A stretch of 64,000 nt of DNA from Siphonodentalium dalli (Eukaryota; Mollusca; Scaphopoda; Gadilida; Siphonodentaliidae), in assembly GCA_032622095.1 (NCBI GenBank), contig CP136063.1, positions 26,788,987-26,852,986 of the forward strand, read 5' to 3'. A program made the position numbers and the translations under genes. The notes under the pieces are model-generated. The model did no database searches, was not told the origin of the DNA, and worked only from the letters and a program-made list of their open reading frames with translations. Positions 11,026 to 22,800 of this stretch are shown piece after piece (the first letter of the stretch is position 1; the number at the start of each line of letters is the position of its first letter).

Positions 11026-12880
11026 CCTCTCTCTCTGAATAACTAGTTTATAAATTTGTGTTAGTGATAAACTCGCTAACATAAATTTTATGTAATAAGC
11101 AACTATAAGTATTGTTAACTGCACCGGTACCAGGATCTATAAATAGTATACGTCACTCGTGACTCGCGTGTCGTAACGAATCAGCACCAAAACTCTTAAA
11201 GAATGGCTTTATGCATATGATTATATAGCCTGTGCTCATGAATTGGAAATTCAATTTTTAAATTCAAGCCACCATCGGCATTGTTTTTCTCAAAATCGAA
11301 AATACCAAAAAAATATTAAAAACATTACTTAATGTAACTTTCGCTGATGGGGTCATTGTCACAAGGCTCCGCGATCCGATCACATTCGTAGCCAGGTTTT
11401 TTAATCGATCACAAATGTAGACAGCTTTTCTATGGCGATCACATTCGTAGCCAGCTTTTCATATTCAGGCGAGCCCCAATGAATAGTACTGGGCGATATG
11501 ACGATATATTGGGTATAGCCGGTTTTAATTTTGATATCGTCAATAATATCGTCTGAAATAAAAATATCGTAATACCGTCCCAAGTTATAATATTCTCCAT
11601 GTAGGTTGAAACCCATCATATGGTCCCAACAAACAGGGAAGTTAGAGTACCGGTAAGTATAATAGTCCCAAACTTCCCGGAAATACGCAGTCGAAAACGT
11701 TTTAAAACATCGGAGCACGTGCTTGTCAAGTTGGATATGCTTCGTCGGAAACATCAAAGCGCTAGCATTAGTTGGCGACGTTGTGAGATGATTGGTATGT
11801 CGCGCGCATGCGACTGGCACAATGACCTCCTTTCAAGTTGGTGCAGCTTGCTCTATCAACCGTAACCGGTTGCTTGGAGGCGGATTACGATGTCAGATTT
11901 TTATTGACCAAACTAGCTGATCGTGCCAATGTGTGCAAATTGCGAGTAAAATTATTTTGTGGACATGTGCCGTACGGATCATGGCATCACTATCACTTCA
12001 ACGAACGTCAAATTCACAAACTAATTGAACATGTCTATATTTATTTTCCTCGGCTAAAAAAATGCCCATTGTCGATGCTAATTTCCAGGGCTGCCGTATA
12101 CTATGTGCATTGAAGTCTCACGGTGCTACCAACTACAAATTAACACTAATAAATAGTCTCACAAATGACCAATTCCTCATGAATAAATAAAATGGAAATT
12201 TGAAACCGAATGTGGTCCTTAATGTGTGGTGTTGAGCGCTATGGTCGAAGGGATATAACTCTAAAAAATTATGCGAAAATGCACGTGGGCCTTGTTATAT
12301 GATTATATCCCTTTATTTCAAAGTTATTGTTTTCTCTGTCGGCAAACTGTCAGCGGCCATGTTTTTATGCAAATGAGCCCAAAATGATTCGTTCCCATCT
12401 AGACGCAAATGTTATCATCCATCAAAAAGTCCATGATGATCAGTGCATCGGTACGGTCATGTAATAAACATGTAATCAGCAGCTATGTTCGAAATTATAA
12501 ACGGTACTTTCATGCTATCCGTCTCCGGATCATAGTTTTAAAGTTTCCGCATATTTCGTTACCAGTTCCGCTACTCAGATTCTAGAACGGGTTATGAAGA
12601 ATACGCATATTTGTCTTCGTTGGTGAATTTACAATACCTTACCGAAATAAAGTGAGGTTTTCGAAGAACTGGAACAATATACCTATGGAATGTTGTAGAT
12701 TGGCATCTAAGGTGTAAGAGGTACCAAAAGGTTTTAGTGAAAATATATTTTTTGTAGGAATACAGTTGAGTTCAAAATGGGTGGCAAAGATTTCTTGTTT
12801 CATTCCTTCCGTGACCTATGGTCCCGGGTGGTGGTTCTGCCAATAAAAGAGGGGTTTTGACCAAATTCCAAGCTCCTGTG
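10218..12880. mobile_element. TIR element with 304-bp termini and GACAAAC target duplication
   Basis: Bases 10217-10520 and 12578-12881 are inverted copies of each other, with about eight mismatches in 304 bp by eye. The termini read CACAGGAGCTTGGAATTTGG inward. GACAAAC lies immediately outside both ends, a 7-bp target duplication, so this 2.66-kb unit was inserted into Helitron-like element 2. The interior has a (CT)n tract, repeated GATCACATTCGTAGCCAG words near 11370-11455, and GTACTGGGCGATATGACGAT at about 11487, which resembles ends of hAT-type MITEs. No transposase is recognisable. The 139-codon minus frame at 11401-11820 is not similar to anything I know. Confidence 0.7.
10989..11036 (+). 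repeat. (CT)n microsatellite
   Basis: About 24 CT dinucleotides with one CCCC interruption. Confidence 0.95.
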
Positions 12881-13359
12881 GACAAACAGACAGACAGAGG
12901 TCTTCAAAATATCTATGAGATGTGTGGTGTAAAATTTACAACTAATGTGGGGATACTGTACATGTGAAATATAAATATTATAGAGTTATGTGTTATTCAT
13001 ATATTAATGCTGAAATGCTATGCGTTTTTCGTTCCGTTTCCGATTCGTAGTTTTTAGACCGACCTGCCAGCCTCGATTTGAATTTACATTTGTCACAGAA
13101 AATTTCGTAGAGAACAAGATACAGATTTGAATATATATCAGGTTAGTAAAGTTTTATTAAGCAATTTGAGTGTTTCCTTAGTATTTAGAAAGATGTTAAC
13201 ATTGATATATTTAATTGAAGTACGATTGAAAATGCAATATTTCTTGGTTTCGGCTATTGTGTTTTGGTCAGTCTGTCAGTTTGTTTGTGGCGAGTTTGTT
13301 TACCAGTGTTTACTTGTAAGTTTTAGGCTGTAAAGTCCCAAAAATAAGGGTTTAATCTA

Positions 13360-13405
13360 GTTTATAAATCGGTATCCTAATAAAATAAGATACCGATTTA
13401 TAAAC
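13360..13405. repeat. Perfect 17-bp-arm hairpin
   Basis: GTTTATAAATCGGTATC at 13360-13376 is exactly complementary to 13389-13405, with a 12-base loop. It may be the core of a small foldback element or an RNA hairpin. No function can be assigned. Confidence 0.85.
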
Positions 13406-13715
13406 ACGATTTAAGGGGGAGGTCAAGTGAACAATTTTGAATGGGGATTCCATGCAAATCTGTGGAGCAAAAGATTGAAAAAATACAGAGTTGTACATAC
13501 TTCTGAGTCACGAGTGTGACTTGTTTATATGGACTTATGTCCAAACTTATGGTATTGGAAACAACAACTATTTATCTGGCGGTTCCACTTGGTAGCCTAA
13601 ATCATAAAATTTTGCAATAAATATATTTTGGAGAATTCTTTCCTGGAATTACATCACATATTAAACCTAGACTAGAGCCACGAATCTCTCTTCTTCACAT
13701 TAGTAATGTCATTAC

Positions 13716-13771
13716 AGCTCGCTGTCATTTACTGACAATTATGAGCTCGCTGTCATTTACTGACAATTATG
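13716..13771 (+). repeat. 28-bp perfect tandem duplication
   Basis: AGCTCGCTGTCATTTACTGA plus eight more bases is repeated exactly once, head to tail. Confidence 0.95.
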
Positions 13772-14586
13772 AGCCGGTCCAGGTACTACCATGGCCGAGT
13801 GACTTTATAACCCTGTGGTAACTCCAATAGCATTCTTTAACTTGCACACCGAGGCGTGTACACGGGTCATGGGTCAGCCATTAATGTTCGCACCCGATCG
13901 GACAGCTTACTGCACCACAACAACATACCTGGACAAATGTTGTACTAGTAATGGGAGAGGTCGGCATTTTTGCATTCAGATCTTTATTTAGTGATCTCAA
14001 ATGAGACTTTTCAGCCTTACAAACTTGGTATCTGACCAAGTTCTGATTTTTGTCAGAATACCCTGACCAGGTTGCGATCCCCGGTCTGCTAGCATGAGAG
14101 ACCAGTACGCTGTCTGTGGCAATCGGATCAATTGCATCTACATGTACTAGTAGGCATACGGTACTCTTAGACAAACTGCCGTGTATACAGTACTTTGAAA
14201 GTTAGCACTATTTACTATAGAGTGACATACGGACTATATACCCATGATTGAAATTATAGAAATCGTTTTCAATTCTGTTATTTCTAATTTGCATAGCTTA
14301 TCACAAACCAAAAATCAACATTATTCACATAATGTAAACGCCAATAAACGAAATTGAAATTCCCAACTGCACCTTTTACCGGGCTCGGCCTCGGGGTCGC
14401 ACTACAACTTTTAATGTGTTCCAATAATTGCCATTCTATAAATAGAACCCCCATAGCCCACTCTATAAGAAGAAACAGCGACGCATTATACACGCGGAGC
14501 GCGAAATAATTTACATTACGCTAAGTTATATTCCGAATACATCTATACGGACGACATCACGAAAGTGGTTAATTGCTCAAACTTAC

Positions 14587-14833
14587 CGCTATCAAACTCC
14601 CCGTTGTCATCGGATACCAGATAGCACGCCGTCTCATTGAATGTGAATGAAGTGCACCCAGAGGTGCTCAGACAGTTCCCGCTGCATTCAATCTTAGATC
14701 TCGGCCTTGTTATCGTGATGATGTTGGTAGCCTCCCCAGATCCGTGCTTGTAGAACCTGGCCTTCACTATCGCGGACCCCGAAGCCCATTCAGGGGCACA
14801 TGACCACACCAGTATAAATCCCAAGATGTTCAT
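14587..14833 (-). CDS. First coding exon: signal peptide plus PAN/apple domain
   Basis: Reading right to left, the ATG at 14833-14831 opens MNILGFILVW, a short hydrophobic signal peptide that probably cleaves around residue 21. About 60 residues of PAN/apple-like sequence follow: a basic and polar start, then the cysteine pattern of this fold (SKIECSGNC, SGCTSFTFN, ACYLVSDD). PAN/apple modules bind protein or carbohydrate in secreted and surface proteins. The frame runs into a good splice donor, AGCG|GTAAGT, with the exon ending at 14587. The exon is 247 bp, so it ends in phase 1, matching the phase-1 start of the exons at 5583 and 3068 on the same strand. A GTG-initiated extension to 14857 is possible, but ATG is the normal eukaryotic start. 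That the three exons belong to one gene is inference, since intron 1 would be about 9 kb. Confidence 0.6.
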
Positions 14834-14964
14834 ATCGAAAATGTCAAACAGGGGCACACAACCACACCAATATAAATCCCAAGATGTTCAAGTCGAAAAT
14901 GTCAAACAGGAGCACACAATCACACCAATATAAATCCCAAGATGTTCATGTCGAAAATGTCAAA
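14791..14964 (-). repeat. 58-bp tandem triplication covering the signal-peptide start codon
   Basis: Three 58-bp units (14791-14848, 14849-14906, 14907-14964) differ at only a few positions. The gene-proximal unit carries the ATG and the first 14 codons of the PAN exon. The middle unit has TTG in place of ATG. The distal unit keeps ATG but reaches TGA after nine codons. The 5' end of the gene has therefore copied its own start-codon segment upstream, and only one copy still opens into the protein. Confidence 0.85.
14920..14949 (-). other. Upstream mini-ORF MNILGFILV in the third 58-bp unit
   Basis: The outermost copy of the triplication encodes the same nine residues as the real signal-peptide start and then stops (GTG TGA). 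If the mRNA leader begins beyond 14949, this would be an upstream ORF ahead of the lectin start codon and could lower its translation. Whether it is transcribed cannot be read from the sequence. Confidence 0.4.
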
Positions 14965-16657
14965 ATGTCATGGCTCACGGGTGACGCACACTGCATGTGA
15001 GTGAAAATTGTGTTTAGTGTAGATGTATTCTACCATGTATATCAATGTATGTATATTCGGTAGAAATGTTGATCAAATAAGCCAACATGGTCATGCAATG
15101 AGCCGCTTCACAGTATTATGTCGGTGTATGCATGTACACCGCGCGATTTGGTTGGTAGAATGTGACGGTTGTCCCAGACACAGACTACTTTATGCTACTC
15201 CTCTGACTGCTTGGCGTTTCTCAGACGTCAACACTAACATGAAGAAATACAATTACAATTGCCCCCTCAATCTTAGCTAAACACGCTCTATATAAGCATT
15301 TCCCTTTTGGGCCTTCCTTCTACTCTGTTGTCACATATCGATTCTCATGTCCGCTGGGATACACACGTATCGAACGCCTCCGTGGGTTGCCAACAAATAA
15401 CATAACAAGAAAACCAAAGTCAGAAATAGTAACGCCCTCACGATCATATTAGTAGGCATATATAATGTAAATTATGTTGGTTTGATGAAGGCACCACCTC
15501 AAATTTCCATTAAAACAACTAATCCTTATAATTACTACAACTATATAGCTTAACACTGAAGGTTTCTCATTCACCACACTGGAAAGCCTCTAAATGCGGA
15601 CACAAAATCTACTACTCGGATTAAATACACCCCGATACATCGCAGTACGACATTTAGTCCACATTCCAACTGAGACATTCTTCATCAGCAATGTTAGCTG
15701 TTATATTATGCATTGTGTTTCCACAATAAAATCTTCAAGAATGACCCAGTCATTGTTCATGCACACCTATATATAGGAAGCAATTAACGCGGTCATAAAA
15801 GTTACATACTGCAAAAATGACACATTTGCGAAGATACACCCGCGAATACATAAATCCTGCAAAAAAGTCTAACCAGTACGTAATGTAGCGAGTACATTTT
15901 AATGATATTTGCCTCATCACCTCCATGGACCCGGCCATATCATCGTGGCAATATACACCGTAGAGGGCATAATAATTGACATTCAAAGATTTAGAAATAT
16001 AGTTATTGAGGTCAAAATACAACATATTACACAATGAAGATATTTTCGCTGATTATCGCGTTGCGTGTGTGATATGAATCGCGGGGATTCAAAGCAGGTC
16101 GCATTCAAATTACATAGCTTGACGCATGCGCATTAGCAGGATATCTGCTGAACCTGAATTGTTACCCGTTTCCTGGAATTAGTTTTAATCCCAATAGGGA
16201 CAATATAAACAGTGGTAGATATGCTTGAAAAACATTAGATTGATTAAATAAAAAATGACATCGAGGAATTACGTTAATTGATATTGGGAAGCTGCATTGT
16301 TTTTTGAGACAGTGCAATTGTTTTGGATTGGGTGGGATTGGGTGGGATTCGAACCCCGGTCCGTGACGACGAGCGCGTCTTGCGACATACGGCCCTCTAA
16401 CCAACCTCAAAAAGGAAGCTCAAATAGCCTCTGCAATGGCCGACATCGCACAAAGGACACTGCATGCAAATGTCAAGGTCTCTGTGTCAGGCCAACGCTG
16501 GGCATGTCACGGAGACACGTACATAAAACATGCAGCTGTTCCAAATATATGACATTGGAAAGCAACGTAGCTAAACAAAACCGGTTCGTCGATACTGTGC
16601 TATGCATTGTCAATGGCATGTGCTACATTTGGTGCAACTTGGACACGAAACACGTTA
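14965..16657. other. Upstream region of the lectin exon
   Basis: This would hold the 5' leader and promoter of the minus-strand lectin gene. A TATATAA-type word lies near 15290, readable on either strand, but no initiator can be chosen. A tRNA-like sequence lies at 16335-16411. Otherwise I see nothing coding. Confidence 0.4.
16335..16411 (-). repeat. tRNA-like sequence (SINE head or tRNA pseudogene)
   Basis: On the minus strand TGGTTAGAGGG (16403-16393) resembles an A box and GGGTTCGAATCCC (16356-16344) is a perfect B box, at normal spacing. The T stem pairs only in part and no acceptor stem forms with the bases upstream, so this is not a functional tRNA gene. A tRNA-derived SINE head is the likeliest reading. 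Confidence 0.45.
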
Positions 16658-17310
16658 GGTAGCAGTACACGAGTTCACGGGTTGTAGGGGGTCTGAAAAA
16701 TAGAAAATAAGTATCTGGGGGGGGGGGGCATAACAGCATGTGTAGCCTGTGTTAAATGTGTATTTACTGGTTTGAAGGTTTAATTATTTTATAAAACTGG
16801 GAAAGTTCTCAAAAAAGTGAAAAATTTGGATACGCAACAGGGTTTTCGTATTCAGTGGAGGCCAACTCTGTGTTATTTGTTACAGGAAAATAGCTCGATT
16901 TCTCTCCCCTGAATTCTGTCATCTGGGCTCGCAAGACATTTTTTTCAAATTGATACGATAACTTTTCTTTTATTTCAAATATTTCTCAGCACTAACATAG
17001 CTCTATCAGGTGGAAGAAGCTTATTTACTGACATTCGCTCTATCATGGTCTGTTTTTGGGTTGAAAATGGTTAATTTGAGTACAAAAATGGGTAAAATGT
17101 AGCGTGTTGTGTGTGCAGACCAAGGGGCATAACTCAATAACAAATTGTACGAAGAAGCTAAAGTACAGACAAATGATTACACCTAAAATTTCTGTCAAAA
17201 TTAAAACATGCTTGATGGGACCTATGCCAAAGATAATGGCTCAGCATTGATTTGAAGTACAGTACCCCCTCCCAGGTTGGCAAAATTGTTGGAAATCGTG
17301 TACTGCTACC
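16658..17310 (+). mobile_element. TIR MITE, copy left of the satellite
   Basis: It starts GGTAGCAGTACACGAGTTC and ends with the complement GAAATCGTGTACTGCTACC. TTA flanks both ends (16655-16657 and 17311-17313). A 3-bp TTA-type duplication would fit PIF/Harbinger-type elements. It is 653 bp with no transposase and is nearly the same sequence, same orientation, as 23868-24495. Confidence 0.75.
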
Positions 17311-17492
17311 TTAAAGAGACTATCTAATAGGATAAATTAGTGAAAATCTACTGAAACATTTTATCTCTCCTATATTCGTGTGTGAATTACTATTCACAGT
17401 TTCGTATTGATAACTGTTGTGCTCGGAACTTGCTTGTAGATTATTTGTTTCAGATGCTATATATTACTATGGATTCCAGCTTGACAAGTCAC

Positions 17493-20400
17493 TGAATGCT
17501 GTTTCAGTAACTTTTATAATGAATATTGACTGCTGTTTCAGTAACTTTTATAATAAATATTGACTGCTGTTTCAGTAACCTTTATAAAAAATATTGACTG
17601 CTGTTTCAGTAACTTTTATAATGAATATTGACTGCTGTTTCAGTAACTTTTATAATGAATATTGACTGCTGTTTCAGTAACTTTTATAATGAATATTGAC
17701 TGCTGTTTCAGTGACTTTTATAATAAATATTGACTGCTGTTTCAGTAACTTTTATAATAAATATTGACTGCTGTTTCAGTAACTTTTATAATGAATATTG
17801 ACTGCTGTTTCAGTAACTTTTATAATGAATATTGACTGCTGTTTCAGTAACTTTTATAATAAATATTGACTGCTGTTTCAGTAACTTTTATAATAAATAT
17901 TGACTGCTGTTTCAGTAACTTTTATAATGAATATTGACTGCTGTTTCAGTAACTTTTATAATGAATATTGACTGCTGTTTCAGTAACTTTTATAATGAAT
18001 ATTGACTGCTGTTTCAGTAACTTTTATAATAAATATTGACTGCTGTTTCAGTAACCTTTATAATAAATATTGACTGCTGTTTCAGTAACTTTTATAATAA
18101 ATATTGACTGCTGTTTCAGTAACTTTTAAAATGAATATTGACTGCTGTTTCAGTAACTTTTATAATGAATATTGACTGCTGTTTCAGTAACTTTTATAAT
18201 AAATATTGACTGCTGTTTCAGTAACTTTTATAATAAATATTGACTGCTGTTTCAGTAACTTTTATAATGAATATTGACTGCTGTTTCAGTAACTTTTATA
18301 ATGAATATTGACTGCTGTTTCAGTAACTTTTATAATAAATATTGACTGCTGTTTCAGTAACTTTTATAATGAATATTGACTGCTGTTTCAGTAACTTTTA
18401 TAATGAATATTGACTGCTGTTTCAGTAACTTTTATAATGAATATTGACTGCTGTTTCAGTAACTTTTTTAATAAATATTGACTGCTGTTTCAGTAACCTT
18501 TATAATAAATATTGACTGCTGTTTCAGTAACTTTTATAATAAATATTGACTGCTGTTTCAGTAACTTTTATAATGAATATTGACTGCTGTTTCAGTAACT
18601 TTTATAATGAATATTGACTGCTGTTTCAGTAACTTTTATAATATATATTGACTGCTGTTTCAGTAACCTTTATAATAAATATTGACTGCTGTTTCAGTAA
18701 CTTTTATAATAAATATTGACTGCTGTTTCAGTAACTTTTATAATGAATATTGACTGCTGTTTCAGTAACTTTTATAATGAATATTGACTGCTGTTTCAGT
18801 AACTTTTATAATAAATATTGACTGCTGTTTCAGTAACCTTTATAATAAATATTGACTGCTGTTTCAGTAACTTTTATAATAAATATTGACTGCTGTTTCA
18901 GTAACTTTTATAATGAATATTGACTGCTGTTTCAGTAACTTTTATAATGAATATTGACTGCTGTTTCAGTAACTTTTATAATAAATATTGACTGCTGTTT
19001 TAGTAACTTTTATAATAAATATTGACTGCTGTTTCAGTAACTTTTATAATGAATATTGACTGCTGTTTCAGTAACTTTTATAATGAATATTGACTGCTGT
19101 TTCAGTAACTTTTATAATAAATATTGACTGCTGTTTCAGTAACCTTTATAATAAATATTGACTGCTGTTTCAGTAACTTTTATAATAAATATTGTCTGCT
19201 GTTTCAGTAACTTTTATAATGAATATTGACTGCTGTTTCAGTAACTTTTATAATGAATATTGACTGCTGTTTCAGTAACTTTTATAATAAATATTGACTG
19301 CTGTTTCAGTAACTTTTATAATAAATATTGACTGCTGTTTCAGTAACTTTTATAATGAATATTGACTGCTGTTTCAGTAACTTTTATAATGAATATTGAC
19401 TGCTGTTTCAGTAACTTTTATAATGAATATTGACTGCTGTTTCAGTAACTTTTATAATAAATATTGACTGCTGTTTCAGTAACTTTTATAATAAATATTG
19501 ACTGCTGTTTCAGTAACTTTTATAATGAATATTGACTGCTGTTTCAGTAACTTTTATAATGAATATTGACTGCTGTTTCAGTAACTTTTATAATGAATAT
19601 TGACTGCTGTTTCAGTAACTTTTATAATGAATATTGACTGCTGTTTCAGTAACTTTTATAATGAATATTGACTGCTGTTTCAGTAACTTTTATAATAAAT
19701 ATTGACTGCTGTTTCAGTAACTTTTATAATGAATATTGACTGCTGTTTCAGTAACTTTTATAATAAATATTGACTGCTGTTTCAGTAACTTTTATAATAA
19801 ATATTGACTGCTGTTTCAGTAACTTTTATAATGAATATTGACTGCTGTTTCAGTAACTTTTATAATGAATATTGACTGCTGTTTCAGTAACTTTTATAAT
19901 GAATATTGACTGCTGTTTCAGTAACTTTTATAATAAATATTGACTGCTGTTTCAGTAACCTTTATAATAAATATTGACTGCTGTTTCAGTAACTTTTATA
20001 ATGAATATTGACTGCTGTTTCAGTAACCTTTATAATAAATATTGACTGCTGTTTCAGTAACTTTTATAATGAATATTGACTGCTGTTTCAGTAACTTTTA
20101 TAATGAATATTGACTGCTGTTTCAGTAACCTTTATAATAAATATTGACTGCTGTTTCAGTAACTTTTATAATAAATATTGACTGCTGTTTCAGTAACTTT
20201 TATAATGAATATTGACTGCTGTTTCAGTAACTTTTATAATAAATATTGACTGCTGTTTCAGTAACTTTTATAATGAATATTGACTGCTGTTTCAGTAACT
20301 TTTATAATGAATATTGACTGCTGTTTCAGTAACTTTTATAATAAATATTGACTGCTGTTTCAGTAACTTTTATAATAAATATTGACTGCTGTTTCAGTAA

Positions 20401-22800
20401 CTTTTATAATGAATATTGACTGCTGTTTCAGTAACTTTTATAATGAATATTGACTGCTGTTTCAGTAACTTTTATAATGAATATTGACTGCTGTTTCAGT
20501 AACTTTTATAATGAATATTGACTGCTGTTTCAGTAACTTTTATAATAAATATTGACTGCTGTTTCAGTAACCTTTATAACAAATATTGACTGCTGTTTCA
20601 GTAACTTTTATAATAAATATTGACTGCTGTTTCAGTAACTTTTATAATGAATATTGACTGCTGTTTCAGTAACTTTTATAATGAATATTGACTGCTGTTT
20701 CAGTAACTTTTATAATGAATATTGACTGCTGTTTCAGTAACTTTTATAATAAATATTGACTGCTGTTTCAGTAACTTTTATAATGAATATTGACTGCTGT
20801 TTCAGTAACTTTTATAATGAATATTGGCTGCTGTTTCAGTAACTTTTATAATAAATATTGACTGCTGTTTCAGTAACTTTTATAATGAATATTGACTGAT
20901 GTTTCAGTAACTTTTATAATGAATATTGACTGCTGTTTCAGTAACTTTTATAATAAATATTGACTGCTGTTTCAGTAACTTTTATAATAAATATTGACTG
21001 CTGTTTCAGTAACTTTTATAATGAATATTGACTGCTGTTTCAGTAACTTTTATAATGAATATTGACTGCTGTTTCAGTAACTTTTATAATAAATATTGAC
21101 TGCTGTTTCAGTATCTTTTATAATAAATATTGACTGCTGTTTCAGTAACTTTTATAATAAATATTGACTGCTGTTTCAGTAACTTTTATAATGAATATTG
21201 ACTGCTGTTTCAGTAACATTTATAATAAATATTGACTGCTGTTTCAGTAACTTTTATAATGAATATTGACTGCTGTTTCAGTAACTTTTATAATGAATAT
21301 TGACTGCTGTTTCAGTAACTTTTATAATAAATATTGACTGCTGTTTCAGTAACTTTTATAATAAATATTGACTGCTGTTTCAGTAACTTTTATAATAAAT
21401 ATTGACTGCTGTTTCAGTAACTTTTATAATGAATATTGACTGCTGTTTCAGTAACTTTTATAATGAATATTGACTGCTGTTTCAGTAACTTTTATAATAA
21501 ATATTGACTGCTGTTTCAGTAACTTTTATAATGAATATTGACTGCTGTTTCAGTAACTTTTATAATAAATATTGACTGCTGTTTCAGTAACTTTTATAAT
21601 GAATATTGACTGCTGTTTCAGTAACTTTTATAATAAATATTGACTGCTGTTTCAGTAACTTTTATAATAAATATTGACTGCTGTTTCAGTAACTTTTATA
21701 ATGAATATTGACTGCTGTTTCAGTAACTTTTATAATAAATATTGACTGCTGTTTCAGTAACTTTTATAATAAATATTGACTGCTGTTTCAGTAACTTTTA
21801 TAATAAATATTGACTGCTGTTTCAGTAACTTTTATAATGAATATTGACTGCTGTTTCAGTAACTTTTATAATGAATATTGACTGCTGTTTCAGTAACTTT
21901 TATAATAAATATTGACTGCTGTTTCAGTAACCTTTATAATAAATATTGACTGCTGTTTCAGTAACTTTTATAATAAATATTGACTGCTGTTTCAGTAACT
22001 TTTATAATGAATATTGACTGCTGTTTCAGTAACTTTTATAATGAATATTGACTGCTGTTTCAGTAACTTTTATAATAAATATTGACTGCTGTTTCAGTAA
22101 CTTTTATAATAAATATTGACTGCTGTTTCAGTAACTTTTATAATGAATATTGACTGCTGTTTCAGTAACTTTTATAATGAATATTGACTGCTGTTTCAGT
22201 AACTTTTATAATGAATATTGACTGCTGTTTCAGTAACTTTTATAATAAATATTGATTGCTGTTTCAGTAACTTTTATAATGAATATTGACTGCTGTTTCA
22301 GTAACTTTTATAATAAATATTGACTGCTGTTTCAGTAACTTTTATAATGAATATTGACTGCTGTTTCAGTAACTTTTATAATAAATATTGACTGCTGTTT
22401 CAGTAACTTTTATAATAAATATTGACTGCTGTTTCAGTAACTTTTATAATGAATATTGACTGCTGTTTCAGTAACTTTTATAATGAATATTGACTGCTGT
22501 TTCAGTAACTTTTATAATAAATATTGACTGCTGTTTCAGTAACTTTTATAATGAATATTGACTGCTGTTTCAGTAACTTTTATAATGAATATTGACTGCT
22601 GTTTCAGTAACTTTTATAATGAATATTGACTGCTGTTTCAGTAACTTTTATAATGAATATTGACTGCTGTTTCAGTAACTTTTATAATAAATATTGACTG
22701 CTGTTTCAGTAACTTTTATAATAAATATTGACTGCTGTTTCAGTAACTTTTATAATGAATATTGACTGCTGTTTCAGTAACTTTTATAATAAATATTGAC
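17493..22800 (+). repeat. 34-bp satellite array, 156 units without an indel
   Basis: The unit contains CTGCTGTTTCAGTAAC and ends AATAAATAT or AATGAATAT. From 17493 the phase is kept for 5304 bp, exactly 156 units, and stops after TGAC at 22800. Variant sites (AACCT for AACTT at about 17580, 18056, 18498, 18668, 18838, 19144, 19960, 20028, 20130, 20572 and 21932) are all separated by whole multiples of 34. Two main unit types (A and G at one position) alternate in a pattern. At 18479-19294 a five-unit, 170-bp order recurs. Every unit has stops, so it is not coding. Confidence 0.97.

Larger units (their letters stand above)
9761..12920 (-). mobile_element. Helitron-like element 2, interrupted
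   Basis: On the minus strand its 3' end reads GCCCGGGCAACGTCGGGC, a hairpin, then CATCGGCTAA at 9761. It directly abuts the TCTATT start of element 1, so it probably inserted at that edge. Its interior holds a 122-bp tandem repeat. Its 5' part resumes at 12881 with a GACA-type stretch and CTTCAAAATAT, ending near 12920 as TCTCATAGATATTTTG on the minus strand. The middle is occupied by a TIR element at 10218-12880. The 5' boundary is less certain than the 3' one. Confidence 0.5.
12921..14586. other. Intronic DNA with a hairpin and a short duplication
   Basis: Apart from the two features listed inside it, the only point of note is 14040-14130. Its minus strand (GGGGATCGCAACCTGG) weakly recalls a tRNA B box. 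I would not call a gene. Confidence 0.4.

Noticed and set aside
11401-11820. 139-codon minus ORF as a transposase fragment
   Set aside because: No catalytic motif or known domain is visible, its N-terminus uses low-complexity codons, and it spans repeated GATCACATTCG words and a hAT-like terminus.
13881-14174. 97-codon minus ORF next to the PAN exon as another exon
   Set aside because: No splice sites fit phase 1 and no domain pattern is seen. Part of it resembles a weak tRNA-like sequence.
16335-16411. Functional tRNA gene
   Set aside because: The A and B boxes are good, but no acceptor stem forms and the T stem is only partly paired.
17493-22800. CRISPR array
   Set aside because: The whole 34-bp unit is repeated with no unique spacers, and the context is eukaryotic. 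It is a satellite.
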